Of a DNA stretch of 64,000 bases, positions 36,184 through 47,380 are shown in pieces; within the stretch, counting starts at the first letter, position 1, and each line of letters opens with the position of its first letter. The notes under the pieces are model-generated. The model was not told the origin of the DNA, did not search any database, and saw nothing but the letters and a program-made list of their open reading frames with translations. The stretch is from Vitellaria paradoxa (Eukaryota; Streptophyta; Magnoliopsida; Ericales; Sapotaceae), in the NCBI GenBank assembly GCA_019916065.1, contig CM034240.1, forward strand, positions 36,569,389-36,633,388. Direction: 5' to 3'. A program made the translations under genes and the position numbers.

Positions 36184-36310
36184 GTGGGTTTGGTTTGACC
36201 ATTTTCCACATATTGAGCATTTTTCGAAAAGTATATTTGACAGAGAAAATAAGAAAAACAATAAAAAGTCATTTTCCCATAAACAAAAAATGTTTTCCAA
36301 ACCAAACAGG
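36184..36310. mobile_element. Short inverted-repeat element (MITE-like)
   Basis: GTGGGTTTGGTTTGACCATTTTCC at the left and CCTGTTTGGTTTGGAAAACATTTT from the right form an imperfect hairpin of about 127 bp. It lies close to the 3' end of the GTD-binding gene and may be part of its 3' UTR. No target duplication checked out. Confidence 0.4.
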
Positions 36311-36370
36311 AGAAATTTTGAGGGGGAAAGGAACTAGAATGCCCTGTAACAAGTACCTCGCGAGAAGCAA

Positions 36371-38937
36371 TTACCAGGGCAGTTTTGAATCGATATCTTC
36401 TGAGAATGTGTCCCGTGACTGCCTGAGTTTCCTCAGATGAAGAGCTATCTCCGTCAACAGTTTTGTGCCTTCATTGCCCCTTTGGAGTGTCATAGCAGCG
36501 TGCTTTAAGAATCCACTGTCTGCTTCAATTGCTCTCAATCTCTCATTTATAAGAGACACTTCTCTTCTAAGAATGGCCTTATTTCCCGGAACTACAACCC
36601 CACAAATTCCATTTTATCACTCCAAAAAAAGAATAAAAAAAATAAGAGAGAGGGAGAGAGAAAGAAAGAAAGAACAAACAAATGGAAAGTGAAGCCTAAA
36701 AAGAGATGTACTGTTACCTTTATTTTCCTCTTCATGCTTTACCAAGTCGGCGGACTGGGAAGAAATAGTTCCATCATCCGAAGATGCTTCAAATTTCCTC
36801 TCCAAATTTTTCAACATACCAAAAAGACGAGACCTCTCGCCTTCAAAATCCAAAGGTGAATCATCTAGAGTTCTCTCTTCATGAAAAGGCTGGGATTGTT
36901 CAAAACTATCCCCATTTTCTCCGCTATGATCCTTTCCACTGGAGCTTCCAGAGTTGGACGATTTCAATTCTTGGTAATCTTCATCAGCATCGGCTTCACA
37001 ATCCTCGCTGCCAACTCTATTTATGTGCCCATATCTTTCTCTATACGTATCGAGTTCGGCCTCCAAAACCTTCATTTCCTCCTCTCTCTTCATAAGCAAA
37101 TCCTTCAACGTCTGCAGCGCCTCTTGGTCGTACTCAGACTGCTCCTCCATCAGCCTCTGGTACTGCAGCGCTTCCATTTGAACGGCCGCCTTCTCTGCTT
37201 GCAAGCGCGTGATCATCGCCATCGCATTGTTTGCTGCAACGGCAGAAGCGCTTCTTTCTTCGTCCAATTCCATGTGCAGAGCTATCAGCGACTTCCGATC
37301 CAAATGAACTTGTGTCTTCAACCGAATCAAAATGGAGTTGCTGGTGTCTGCTTCCATTGCGTCATTGGAATCAAGAAACAACTCTGACTTTTCGAGTTGC
37401 AGCTTCTTAGGAATCCTAGAAGCCCACCTAGGACTGGCTGAGGCTGAATCTGATAGCGGGATTCCAACAAACTTGTTTCCTTTTAAGAAACTAGGGGTCT
37501 TAACCTCCTCGCTTATATCTTCGGGGTCCAGTAGTAATGGCACAGAACCAGCTTTGTTGTCATCTTTACCTACTAGACCAAAAAGGGGAAAAAAAATTCA
37601 TCATCACAGGAGTTGGATTGAGTTCAAAATTTTACTTACAAACATGAATTAGGTATAAATACAAGGAAAATAACTCGAGGCTTATGCAGGCACGGAAACA
37701 AAAGACTTTGACATCATTCATGAATTGTTTGTGGGGGAGGGGGGATGTGATTGTAACGTTCAACTACCAAACCTCGTTTTCGGTTAGAAATTGCAAATAC
37801 TTGCTAAGAATTAAGTATACTTCAGAATATTTCAAAATTTTAGGAGTTCGTTAAGATTGTTTGTCCCCGGGATAAGAAGAAAGTAAAGTTACATTTGTAT
37901 CTATAGATTTGAAATCAACAGATTTTGTGCTATGTATTTAAAGACAATTATTTAAATATAGATTTGTTTGTTTAGATATGATTGTGGTTCAGTATAATAA
38001 ATCATAATGGATTCCAAATCACCCAAAAAAAAAGTGTTATTAGAAATCCTTCATAGTATTTGGCTCCACTAAATTATAAAAAATCTTCCTTGCACGCCTT
38101 CATAAATCAGGTATTTCTTTTATAGTTTGATAAGGTCTAATTTCAAATCCATTCATTTGAAATTCACAGTCATCTGAAAAGAGCCACAGGAAAATAAGGA
38201 AACTAAGAAGAAGAAGAAGAAGTGGCAAAAGAAATCGACTCACATTGATTATCTAGAATTGATCCATCCTCATCCTCCAAGAGCTCCAATTCATTGTCCG
38301 ACATAAACTTGAGTCGAATCTGAGTCAGTTCTAGATTACGCAATTCCTCGTTCTTCCACGCGCATGCAGATGCTCGAGGAGAGGGAGTAGGTGCTGCTTG
38401 GGAGAGGAGGCTCTTATTGACACCCCTGGAGGAGGGCCTCTTTTTCAAAGCCTCCCCACAACAAGAACACCTCTGAAGACCATTAATCTTCTCTTTCTGA
38501 TCATCATCATCCAAGAGGGCATCCATATCCTTCTGAGAAAACCCAACTAGGGATTTGGAGGGTTCGAAATCGGATTCTTTCTCCGTGGCAAACGAGAGGA
38601 GACAACCCTCACACATGGTTCGAATGTCGGAGAGCCTTCTGTGGACATGGCAATAGGCAAGGGATGAGATTTCCCTCTTGTGGTCTTCACAAATGGAATG
38701 GTTGTAGTGACAATCGGAATTGGAGTTTATTTGGGCAAGGATGTGATCAATCCTTGTGCAGATCACACAAGGGGGCTTTAGTTCGAAGAATTTGGCAAAT
38801 TCGTTGGAGAGAAATGAAATGATCCCGTCGATGAATAGCAACAGTATGATTATCCATTCGAGAATTGCGTATATTACGAAGTGTGGGAATTTTCCTAGCT
38901 CTTGTTCGACAAATTGGTTGAATGATCGAGATTGCAT
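36371..38937 (-). CDS. Membrane-anchored GTD-binding (DUF593) protein, myosin-binding/FLOURY1-like
   Basis: Three exons on the minus strand, 38937-38244, 37569-36718 and 36591-36371, join in frame (phases 1 and 1) to give 588 aa. Residues 21-43 (VIYAILEWIIILLLFIDGIISFL) form one transmembrane segment. A Cys/His-rich stretch follows (LKPPCVICTRIDHIL, then paired Cys near 117-120 and CSCCGEAL), as in plant DUF593 proteins. Exon 2 holds the GTD-binding coiled coil, about 310-403 (NSILIRLKTQVHLDRKSLIAL to KVLEAELDTYRE). Exon 3 carries a second short coiled coil (RLRAIEADSGFLKHAAMTL) and the C-terminus. Family members bind class XI myosin globular tails on vesicles, or zeins in maize FLOURY1. ATG 38937 is chosen because the frame upstream has only a TTG. 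Intron 2 is 126 bp. The gene appears intact. Confidence 0.93.
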
Positions 38938-39562
38938 TGTTAAATCTAGCTGGAGAAAACCCAATTCAGATTTGGAAGTTCGAATGTTTTTTTTTTTTTT
39001 TTTCGTTTTGCTTGGTTTGTGCTTATGAGGAAAAATGAAGTGGGTATTGATTGGAAGAGCTTGAGATTTGATCCATTGGAGGGATCAAAATAGAGGAAGG
39101 ATGGTGATGGTGAGACAGATCATGACCTTGGTGAGAAGAACCAGACCTTGATCACGACCTCTCTCTCTCTCTCTCTATCTTTCCCTGCTTATCTGTCTCT
39201 CTTTCTATGTCTATCTCTCTCTCTCTCTCTCTCTCTATAGGAGTGTGTAGGAGGAAGAGGAGAGAGATTGCAGTATACAAAAGTTTCAAAGTTTGGGGGA
39301 TGGTGTTCCTCTGGCCAAATATAGATGGCGACATTACCTGAATTAACGGTCCATCGCGCAATTTCCAACCAAACCAACCCCCACAACCTAAAAACGATGT
39401 CGTATCCATTACACATAAAAATATAAGTACACCCCCCCCCCCGGGGGGGGTGGGAGGTTGTTTGTAATTACACTTGTAGTTCGCCTAATACACTTTCTCA
39501 CCACCAATGGTTTAAACTCCCGATCGAGTTCAGGTCCTTTTTCCCATCTCCCTTGAATATTA
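38938..39562 (-). promoter_or_regulatory. 5' leader and promoter region of the GTD-binding gene, with CT/GA microsatellites
   Basis: Contains a T run (about 38988-39003) and two (CT)n blocks (about 39161-39176 and 39211-39236) that read as GA repeats on the coding strand. A C11G8 run lies at 39432-39450. No TATA box is assigned. Confidence 0.4.
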
Positions 39563-40009
39563 TGAGGGCGTTTGGTTTTTTTTTTTTTCCCTCCTTTTCT
39601 TACAAACTTTTATCAATTTTTTATTTATTTTCACTTTTCGTGCATTTGGTTTAAAATTTTAAATATTACAAACTTTTGTTAGCAACTATTGGAATAGGTG
39701 GGTGATATTACTTCGAACGGATTTAATCTGAATTTTTGAGATGTGCCAATTAACTAAATGTCAAAAAGTGAAAACCCAAGTTATTTTTTTTATTTTCGGA
39801 CTTTTTTTTTTTGGTTGAAAGGTTTTATTTTCGGACTTACAAATGACCTCGATATATCTAATTATTTTAAATATACCCAAAACAAAAAATCGAAACTCAT
39901 CAAAACCCATCAAAATTTATTAATTTTCTCCAATCAAATTTCGCCACATATCACTTTTACATCAAATCTTTATATTTTTATTGTACTTTTTTTCAATCAA
40001 ACACCCCCA
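39563..40009. mobile_element. MITE, family B, long form
   Basis: About 447 bp. Ends TGAGGGCGTTTGGTTT and, from the right, TGGGGGTGTTTGATTG. The right part (CCAATCAAATTT..CACATATCACTTTTACATCAAATCTT) matches the reverse complement of 18995-19138. Flanks ATATTA occur on both sides, offset by a base or two. Confidence 0.5.
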
Positions 40010-41251
40010 TATTACACTCACTTTTCATGTCGCTAGCATCTGATCTGATGAGATCATGTCCTTGACTGCTAAGTAAATAAAACTTTCACCACTAAAGCTA
40101 TATGTGTTCGGAAAATAGTTTTGGAGTGGGAAAGTAAAAATAAAGTAAAATGGTAGGATTGAGAAGTGATTTGAAAAAATCAAATTCATATTTTATTTTT
40201 AGAGAAAAAAAAATGAGACTATCATGAATAAATATTTATTAAAAAAATTAACTTTTATTTGATTAAGTATACTAAAATTGTACAAATTAGTAATTTTATT
40301 TTTCTATTTTCTTAACAAATTCTTATTCCAAACATAGTAAAAAAACTTTTACACCTTCCTGCTGTTGAACATAAATAGGTTCAAAAAATTACTTACACCA
40401 GAAATTATATATATATAAGACTAGTTTTCTCAGCAAATTTGAGCTTCTCCATTAATTCTACCATCAAGCGTATTAACAATCCTTAAAGAAAGGTAAAAAA
40501 AAAAATGACCACCTCTGTGATATTATTGTCAATACAGTAGCTGCTACTCTAAGGTCACGTTTGGTATGAGAAGAGAACGGGCTAAAATGGGATGGCTGCA
40601 AAAATAAAATTTTTATTAAATAATACAAAATATTTACACACACACTTCATTCAAAGACTGGGACACCAAACAAGGGACACTGCTCAATTCACTCACACTG
40701 TCACACAAAATTCCTAATACAAAACCCAATTAATAAACAATTTCATCCTGAAGCGTTTCTCTAATTCTTACCCGAATTGCTAAATTATTTTAAACCTAGT
40801 TTTTTTTTTTTTTTTTTTGACCTCGGGTTGAGGTCTTTGGTTGATTTATTGCTGGATTTGAGGCCCGAGGTCGCCGGATTTAGTCGGAATTTAAACCCAA
40901 CCTCGAAGCGCTGAGTTTACTTGTAAATTCGTATATTCATCTGGATGATGGTACCACATCGTTCCAATAATGGTACATTATCCGGCCTTTCATCCAATTG
41001 ATGTGTACCATCGTCTGAACAAAGTTTTATATAGCTATTGTTATTCAGACGGCAGGAACACTTTATTCAAATAATGGTACATCTTATATATTTCGTTCGA
41101 ATGAACTTGTTTCTTCGCCTAGATGAACTATTTTTATTTATTTATTTACTATTATTTTTTATTTTTTTATTTTTTGCGTCTTTCTTCTTTCAATTTACCC
41201 TCTCCAAACAATGTAAAAAAAGGTATTACAACATAAAAGTTAGGAGTTCTA
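40010..41251. other. AT-rich intergenic DNA, no gene seen
   Basis: Short motif CGTTTGGTATGAG (40558) and ACACCAAACAAGGGACA (40669) may bound another small decayed MITE. No coding evidence. Confidence 0.35.
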
Positions 41252-41259
41252 TGTAAAAT

Positions 41260-44200
41260 TAGGGATGTAAATGGGTCGGGTCGACCCGAGACCCGACCCA
41301 AGCCCGGCCCGCAGCTTTGTACCAGGCCCGGCTCGACCCGCTCCTCCCCCTCCGGGTCAGGGCTTGAGTCACCCTTGACCTGGCTCGAGACCCGACTCGA
41401 CCCGACCTGACCCGGCCCATGCCGCCCCACCCCCGCCCCCTTCCTTCCTTCCTTCCTTCCTTTTCTTTTCCTTTTTACCATTCTGCTTTGGCAGAACGGC
41501 TCTTTAGCCTTAATTTTTTTTTTTTTATGTTTGCCAGGCACTAGGCAGTGCCCAGCAGCACCCCCACCCCTTTACTTTAATTTTTTTTACCGTTTTGCTT
41601 GGCAGAACGTCTCCCTCCTCCTTTTTTTTTTTAATTCCAAATAAATTCTACAAAATCACAAAACTTCCCCACCCTCACATTCACTCACCCCTCACAAAAA
41701 ATTAACAAAATTTCTCTCCAATTGTGCTCAAGTGTGCTCTTCAATTGTGCTCTCCAACACTCAACTGTGCTCTTCCATTGTGCTAAAGTGCATTCGATTT
41801 TGTCAAATTTGAATTCAAGATTTCAAGAATCAAGATCAAATGATTCAAGATTTCAAATTATTTCAAGTTAGTATTTTAATTATTTTTTTAATTTGCATAC
41901 ATACATTTTTTAATTTTCATAATTTAATTTTTTTAATTAAATTATTTTTTCTAAATGGATCCACGAGACACTCATTTTTTTGATTTGGAGGGTAGAGACT
42001 CAATATCCTTTCCCCCTCAAGAACAAATGGAATAATTTACATCACCACAAGGTCCAGAAATACCAACACCTACTACCACAGCTGGTAATGTTGGTGCATC
42101 ATCTTCCCATCATGCCCAACACCAGCGTGGCACTTCAAAAGCATGGGATTTTTTTATTAGAATTCCACGTGATGGTAAAATGCATAAGGCTAAATGTGCT
42201 ATTTGTGGGGATTTATTAGATGGTAGAAATACATCTGTAACTAGTTATTTAAAAAGACATTTAAATAGAAGGCACCAACAGCATCCTCGCATTAATAGTT
42301 TAATTGATCAATATTTTTCACGTACAACACAAACTCAATTAGGTAATGAATGGGGTAATTTAAATATTTTTTCTTATGACCCTGCAAGAGCACAAAATAA
42401 TTTAGTTAGATATATTGTTAAAGATGAGCAACCCTTTACAATGAGTGAAAATCGACATTTTAAAGAATTTATTCGCAAAAGTTTTGCACCACAATATCAT
42501 GGTTTTTCAAGAAATACTTCAAAAAATAAAGTTTTACGAGATTTTGAATCAAAAAAGGATGAATTAAGAACTTATTTTACTAATTTTGAAAGAAATATTT
42601 GCTTAACCACCGATATGTGGAAATCTTGCTAAGATATTGAATATCATTGTATAACTGCACATTATATTGATGAAAATTGAAAAATAAATAAACGCATTGT
42701 TTCATTTAGATTAGTTGAACAACCATTCACTGGATTCACCGTGGGAGAACTTATTTTGCATGAACTTGCATCATGGTAATTATGTACAAAAATGTTTTCT
42801 ATTACTTTAGATAATGCTTCATATAATGATGTTTGTTTTAATTATTTAAATAATGCTTTGTCTGCAAATGGTCCATTACTTCGTGGTCGTTATTGTGCCC
42901 ATATACTTAATTTAATTGTAAAGGATGGATTGAACATTTATGAATCTTCTATTGTAAAAATAAAAAGAGCTGTAGTTTGTGTCATGAGCTCTCCACAAAG
43001 AATTAGTCTATTTGCTGGCATATGCAATCAAATTGGTTTAAAACCTAGAAAATTACCAATGGAAATTAATATAAGATGGAATTCAACCTATATAATGTTA
43101 AAAGTTGCTATTAAATATCAAAAGCAATTGATTTATTTATTTTAAGTAATCATGCTATTGGATTAGATAGTATTGAGCCAATTGATTGGGCAAATGTAAT
43201 TTTCTATAAAGATTTTTTATATGTTTTTAATGTTGCTACTAAAATATTTTGTAGAATTTATTATCCTACTTCTTCTACTGTTATTTATCAATAAGGGGTT
43301 ATTGATGAAATTTTTAACAAATATAGTGTCCAAGAATATTATTCTTCTTTGGTTGTTGTAATGAAGGAAAACTTTGATAAATATTTTAACCCACTTCCCA
43401 TACATTTTGGTATTGCTACTATTTTAGACCCTAAGTATAAAGAAGATCTTTCTTTCAATTATTAGAGATGATATATGGGCATGAAAGTGCCCAAGAACAA
43501 TCATATCAAATTAAACAGGAAATGCAAACTCTATTGGGTCGGTATGATAGCAATCGTACAACTGTCCAACCAGCTATGGCCACAATGTCCTTTTCTCACC
43601 GTGACTTTGGTGGCAATACGTCTATTTGGAGAAGAATAACATTTCGACGGACAGATGCATCAACAAGTGCAAGTTCAAATTCATCCGACCTCCAACGTTA
43701 TCTTGGTACACCTCTAATAGAAAATGAAGATGATTTCAGTCTTTTAAACTGGTGGAAGAGACAACAATCAAAGTTTCCAACTCTTTCAACTTTAGCTCGT
43801 GATATACTCGCATTTCCAGTTTCTACCGTAGCATCCGAGCAAGCATTTAGTGCTAGTGGACGCGTTATTAGTCAATTCAGGAGTGGACTGGCCCCTCCGA
43901 CAGTAGAAGCCTTGATGTGTTTACGAGATTGGTATCTTGTAGAAAATAGACAACAAGAAGATGCCGAAAAAGAGCAACTTGCCCTTGATTTTGATGCAAC
44001 GTATTTAAGTGAAAGAGAAGAACACGCTAGTGGATCTAGTGACGAATAATAATTATGTATAGATAGAGTAATATTTGCAAATGATAGTCACTCTATAGGT
44101 GCCGACCTAGTTAGGATGTATAAGACGTGAAGTGATGCACCTATTAATTACTTTATCATTTATTTATTTTTTTTATAATTCTACATTTATAAATTGTAAT

Positions 44201-44438
44201 TTTAAATTTAATGTTAATTATGTAATTGGTTATTGTGTAATAAACTTTAATTTTTATCAATAATGATTTTAATGTGTTTGTTTGAGTTTTATTTTTTTTA
44301 TTTTTTTTAAAAAATAAAAAAAATATTAAAAATATGCTGGGTCAATTGGGACGAGTCAGGGGCGGGTGGCGTGACCCTTGACCTGACCCGAAAATCGGCT
44401 GGGGCGGCAGGGCTGGGTTGGCCCGATTTACACTCCTA
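41260..44438 (+). mobile_element. Full-length hAT transposon with 8-bp target duplication
   Basis: 3179 bp. Left end TAGGGATGTAAAT and right end, read inward, TAGGAGTGTAAAT are hAT terminal inverted repeats. TGTAAAAT is duplicated perfectly at 41252-41259 and 44439-44446. The subterminal regions are GC-rich with many GACCCG/CGGGTC motifs (about 41273-41420 and 44335-44430), which are likely transposase-binding clusters. It contains a decayed transposase gene. A (CCTT)n microsatellite lies at about 41440-41462. Confidence 0.95.
41955..44049 (+). pseudogene. hAT transposase, BED zinc finger and hATC dimerisation domains (decayed)
   Basis: Length to the final stop is about 698 codons, a normal hAT transposase size. 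BED finger: SKAWDFFIRI then CAICG and HLNRRH, at about 42138-42276. RNase H-like core parts: LTTDMWKSC, FSITLDNASYND, RCAHILNLIVKDGL-type (CAHILNLIVKDGL here), then NPLPIHFGIATILDPKYK. C-terminal hATC: LARDILAFPVSTVASEQAFS and GRVI (about 43793-43870). Broken by in-frame stops near 42033 (TAA), 42630 (TAA), 42678 (TGA) and 42777 (TAA), and by two frameshifts (about 43140-43160 and about 43465). It resembles RICESLEEPER-type proteins but cannot make a working enzyme. Confidence 0.92.
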
Positions 44439-44689
44439 TGTAAAATCAAATATTGAATGCAAATAATTGTCTAGAATGATAATGTTAACGATATTTAATC
44501 CATACTCTCAATATAACATACTTGTATATGATGTTATTTATGTTGCATGTTTCATGAGACATGATTAGGACAAGATGAGAGATGCATTGTTTATACATGA
44601 CAAAGCATAATATGTGAATTAGGTTGGGTGGACATCATGTAAGATTTATAATATGCTAAGATAGACTTGTGCTTTTGACGTTGACGTAT

Positions 44690-45560
44690 TGATGTGTTGT
44701 AGGTATAGGCATATTTTTGGACCAGAGTTCTCTTTTTAAAAATAATCAAATGAGATTTCTGAATATACCGGATAATTTTTCAGTCGATATATACGACTAG
44801 AGATTAGTCTATAGAGTTAGAATGTTAATACTTGAGATATTTTATTTTAGTTCTACAAATTGATGCTTACCCCAAAGTAGATGCTTGTCATGAGATATGA
44901 CAAAATAGCTAATGAGAAGCTATGAAATTGACTTACACATTGTGGGACAGTTTGCATCCGCAGGATACTGGTCCAACATTAATTGATCATAACAGTGTGG
45001 TTAGTGGCCCAGCATTAATTATCATTTTGTTGCTGTAGGCCGATAAAGTAGTATGGTTAGTGACTCCGTGTTAACTATTACCCCTCCCAAGATTAGGTTA
45101 GGGAAATAAAGAGATTAGATTAACATGGCCATGACAACTTTCATCGCATGTGTAATATTTTATTGAAATTGTTGTGTGTGTACTATGAGCATGTACACTC
45201 ATGCACACTTATACTATACTGCCTACTGGGCTATCGAGCTCAGACCTTTTTTATTACAGGTGATTCATTTAGATTTGAGAGAAATCATATTGAATTGAGT
45301 TAAGACTTAGATTGACAGTTGATTACGCCAATTTGGCCTTATTGTTATCTGTATTTTATTTGTGCGACACAAGTTATGGGTCCAATCTTGTATTTATTAC
45401 GTTATTTTATTCAAATTATTTGTGTTACTTCACGAGAACGAGGGGCAAAATACGTTAGTGCATTGGAATGTAATAAATTATATTATCTACTATTGAAGAC
45501 AATGATAAGTGGTCACCGATCCTAGTTGTGACTGGATTGTGATTTAATTTTATTTGGGTT
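44690..45560 (+). mobile_element. Possible Ty3/gypsy (chromovirus-type) LTR relic
   Basis: The segment GGGCTATCGAGCTCAGACC then TTTTATTACAGGTGATTC (about 45229-45269), preceded by a GCATGTGTAATA..TGTGTGTACTATGAGC stretch, resembles the R/U5 part of Tekay-like plant LTRs. Imperfect duplication of GTGTGGTTAGTGGCCCAGCATTAATTA at 44994 and 45052. Ends and partner LTR not found. Confidence 0.35.
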
Positions 45561-46323
45561 TAGTTAGACCTATTTTTCATGCCGTCAATCTCGGATTATA
45601 AGATTAAGATCATGATCAGAATTATTAAAAATAATCATGATAATGTGAGAAAAAAAAAATTAATTTGAACAACATTGATAATTTTGATAATTTTGGCAGT
45701 GCATTGGCATTGTACTTCTGCGCCGCATCAGAGAAAAAACAATTACAATTAGACAATCGGGGCGAGTTAACAAAACTACGTAGGGACAGATAAACAAAAT
45801 TATATGAGAGGTTATAAAAATAATTATATGTAATAAAAAAAAAAATTTCCACTGGGGATCGGCTGCCCCCACGGCCTATGCTGTGAGTCTGCCCCCACGA
45901 ATGAGTAATGTAGTTCACTTTGACTCCTTAAATTTCGTCGCATCCCCAAAGGCAATCCCTCTAGCAACGGCAAACTCAAATCCACCCTGCTAAATTGGCC
46001 CCAAGATAAAGACAAACAATTAAACTTAAACATTTAAATCAATCCTAAACGAAATAGGAGTTATAGCAATCCAAGAGAATCTAGGAAACCAAAATTCTGA
46101 ATAAATTCTAGGCCAGACGTCTGTTGAGGCCAAACAAAAGTAATTTTTGCTAAAGGTCGTTCGATTGCCCGATGTGTGTCCGAACGAATTTTGGCAAAAA
46201 TGAAAGTCCATTTTGCTCAACCTCTGTCACTCAGAGGGGCTCGTTTTCAGATGAAAATATGGTAGAATATCCAAATATGATTATTTGATTGAATTTTATG
46301 CCATTTTCAATCCCCTTTGGCAT
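45561..46323. other. Intergenic DNA, unassigned
   Basis: A minus-strand open segment at 45824-46033 is not recognised. Nothing else is supported. Confidence 0.3.
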
Positions 46324-46326
46324 TTA

Positions 46327-46634
46327 GGACCTATTTGAAGCTCCAAATAAATATAGAGAGACTCTAAAAATCTTTATAGTCCTCCACAAAATTTATCACC
46401 CCGAAATACATGAATCTCTATAAATTTCTATAAGTTTTTATATCTCTACAAATCTTAATAAAATTTTTACAAATCTTAATAACATTTCTATAAATTTAAA
46501 AAATTTTTTATAAAAAAGTCAAAAAGTGTCCCAAATTTATTCGAACGAACAAAAATCTGTTTAAACGAAATTATTCATCTTTATATTTTGTGATTTATAG
46601 TTTACACTCCAAATACCGAACTCCAAACGAACCC
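46327..46634. mobile_element. PIF/Harbinger-type MITE (TTA target duplication)
   Basis: 308 bp. Ends GGACCTATTTGAAGCTCC and, from the right, GGGTTCGTTTGGAGTTC. TTA is duplicated at 46324-46326 and 46635-46637. The interior has repeated TATAAATTT/ATCTTAATAA segments. Confidence 0.65.
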
Positions 46635-46637
46635 TTA

Positions 46638-47380
46638 ATGCATCCCCAAGTGCTAAAAATGCTTTTTTTATGTGTCTTGCATCAATTTATCATACTAACT
46701 AGTATTATAACTAGGGATATAATAAACGGAACCAAGTCAAATAATTGAATAATTGAATTAGATTTATTAAATTCAACGAGTTAAAGAAAAATGCTTCTTT
46801 TTTGGTTTACTAATTTATCAAATTAAACTTGAGCAATCCTCTAATTGAATCGATCTTGAGTTAAGCTCAAATTGTTTGATATTTTACGTTATATTTATTA
46901 AATATTAATTTATCAAGCTAAATCCTTATTGACTGTGACAGTACAACAAGTTTAAAATTGTGACTTGAGCTTGATTCATTTATATTTCGAATTAAACTCC
47001 AGCGAGTCTTGAACAGCTTGATTCTTTTTACATACTAATAATTATTAGAAAGAGGAACCAAATTAAACACGTACCAGAAACAGATTATAGTTTATATACT
47101 TGTATTAACTTCTGGAATCCAACTTCCAGCATAAATAAATACCACAGTACCATAAATATTTGACACTACCTATTTAAGAATAATATCACTGTACGTGTAA
47201 AAGGCATTTCTAAAATATAACAAGGACTACGAGAGAAAAGGTTCTACAAATATACATGTGTATGTATATATGGATGCCACGTCTCTTGTTTAATAAATAA
47301 CCCAAAAAACAAAAAATATAGCTGGAGAAGCAACCATGTCAAATCCCATACAAGCTCTGGAAACAATTCTGTTGGTTCTG
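46638..47380. other. Downstream (3') region of the NOL9-like gene
   Basis: AT-rich. It would contain the 3' UTR and polyadenylation site of the minus-strand gene. No other gene is seen. Confidence 0.45.

Noticed and set aside
36617..36717. C-terminal extension of GTD exon 2 past 36718
   Set aside because: A donor GTAACA at 36717 joins in frame to exon 3, which holds the conserved C-terminal coiled coil; the read-through is GA-repeat intron.
38938..38964. Longer N-terminus of the GTD-binding protein
   Set aside because: The upstream codon is TTG; the first ATG in frame (38935-38937) fits the family N-terminus.
44960..45080. Imperfect GTTAGTG..CATTAATTA duplication as a gene or tRNA
   Set aside because: No tRNA fold or coding signal; better explained as part of a decayed LTR.
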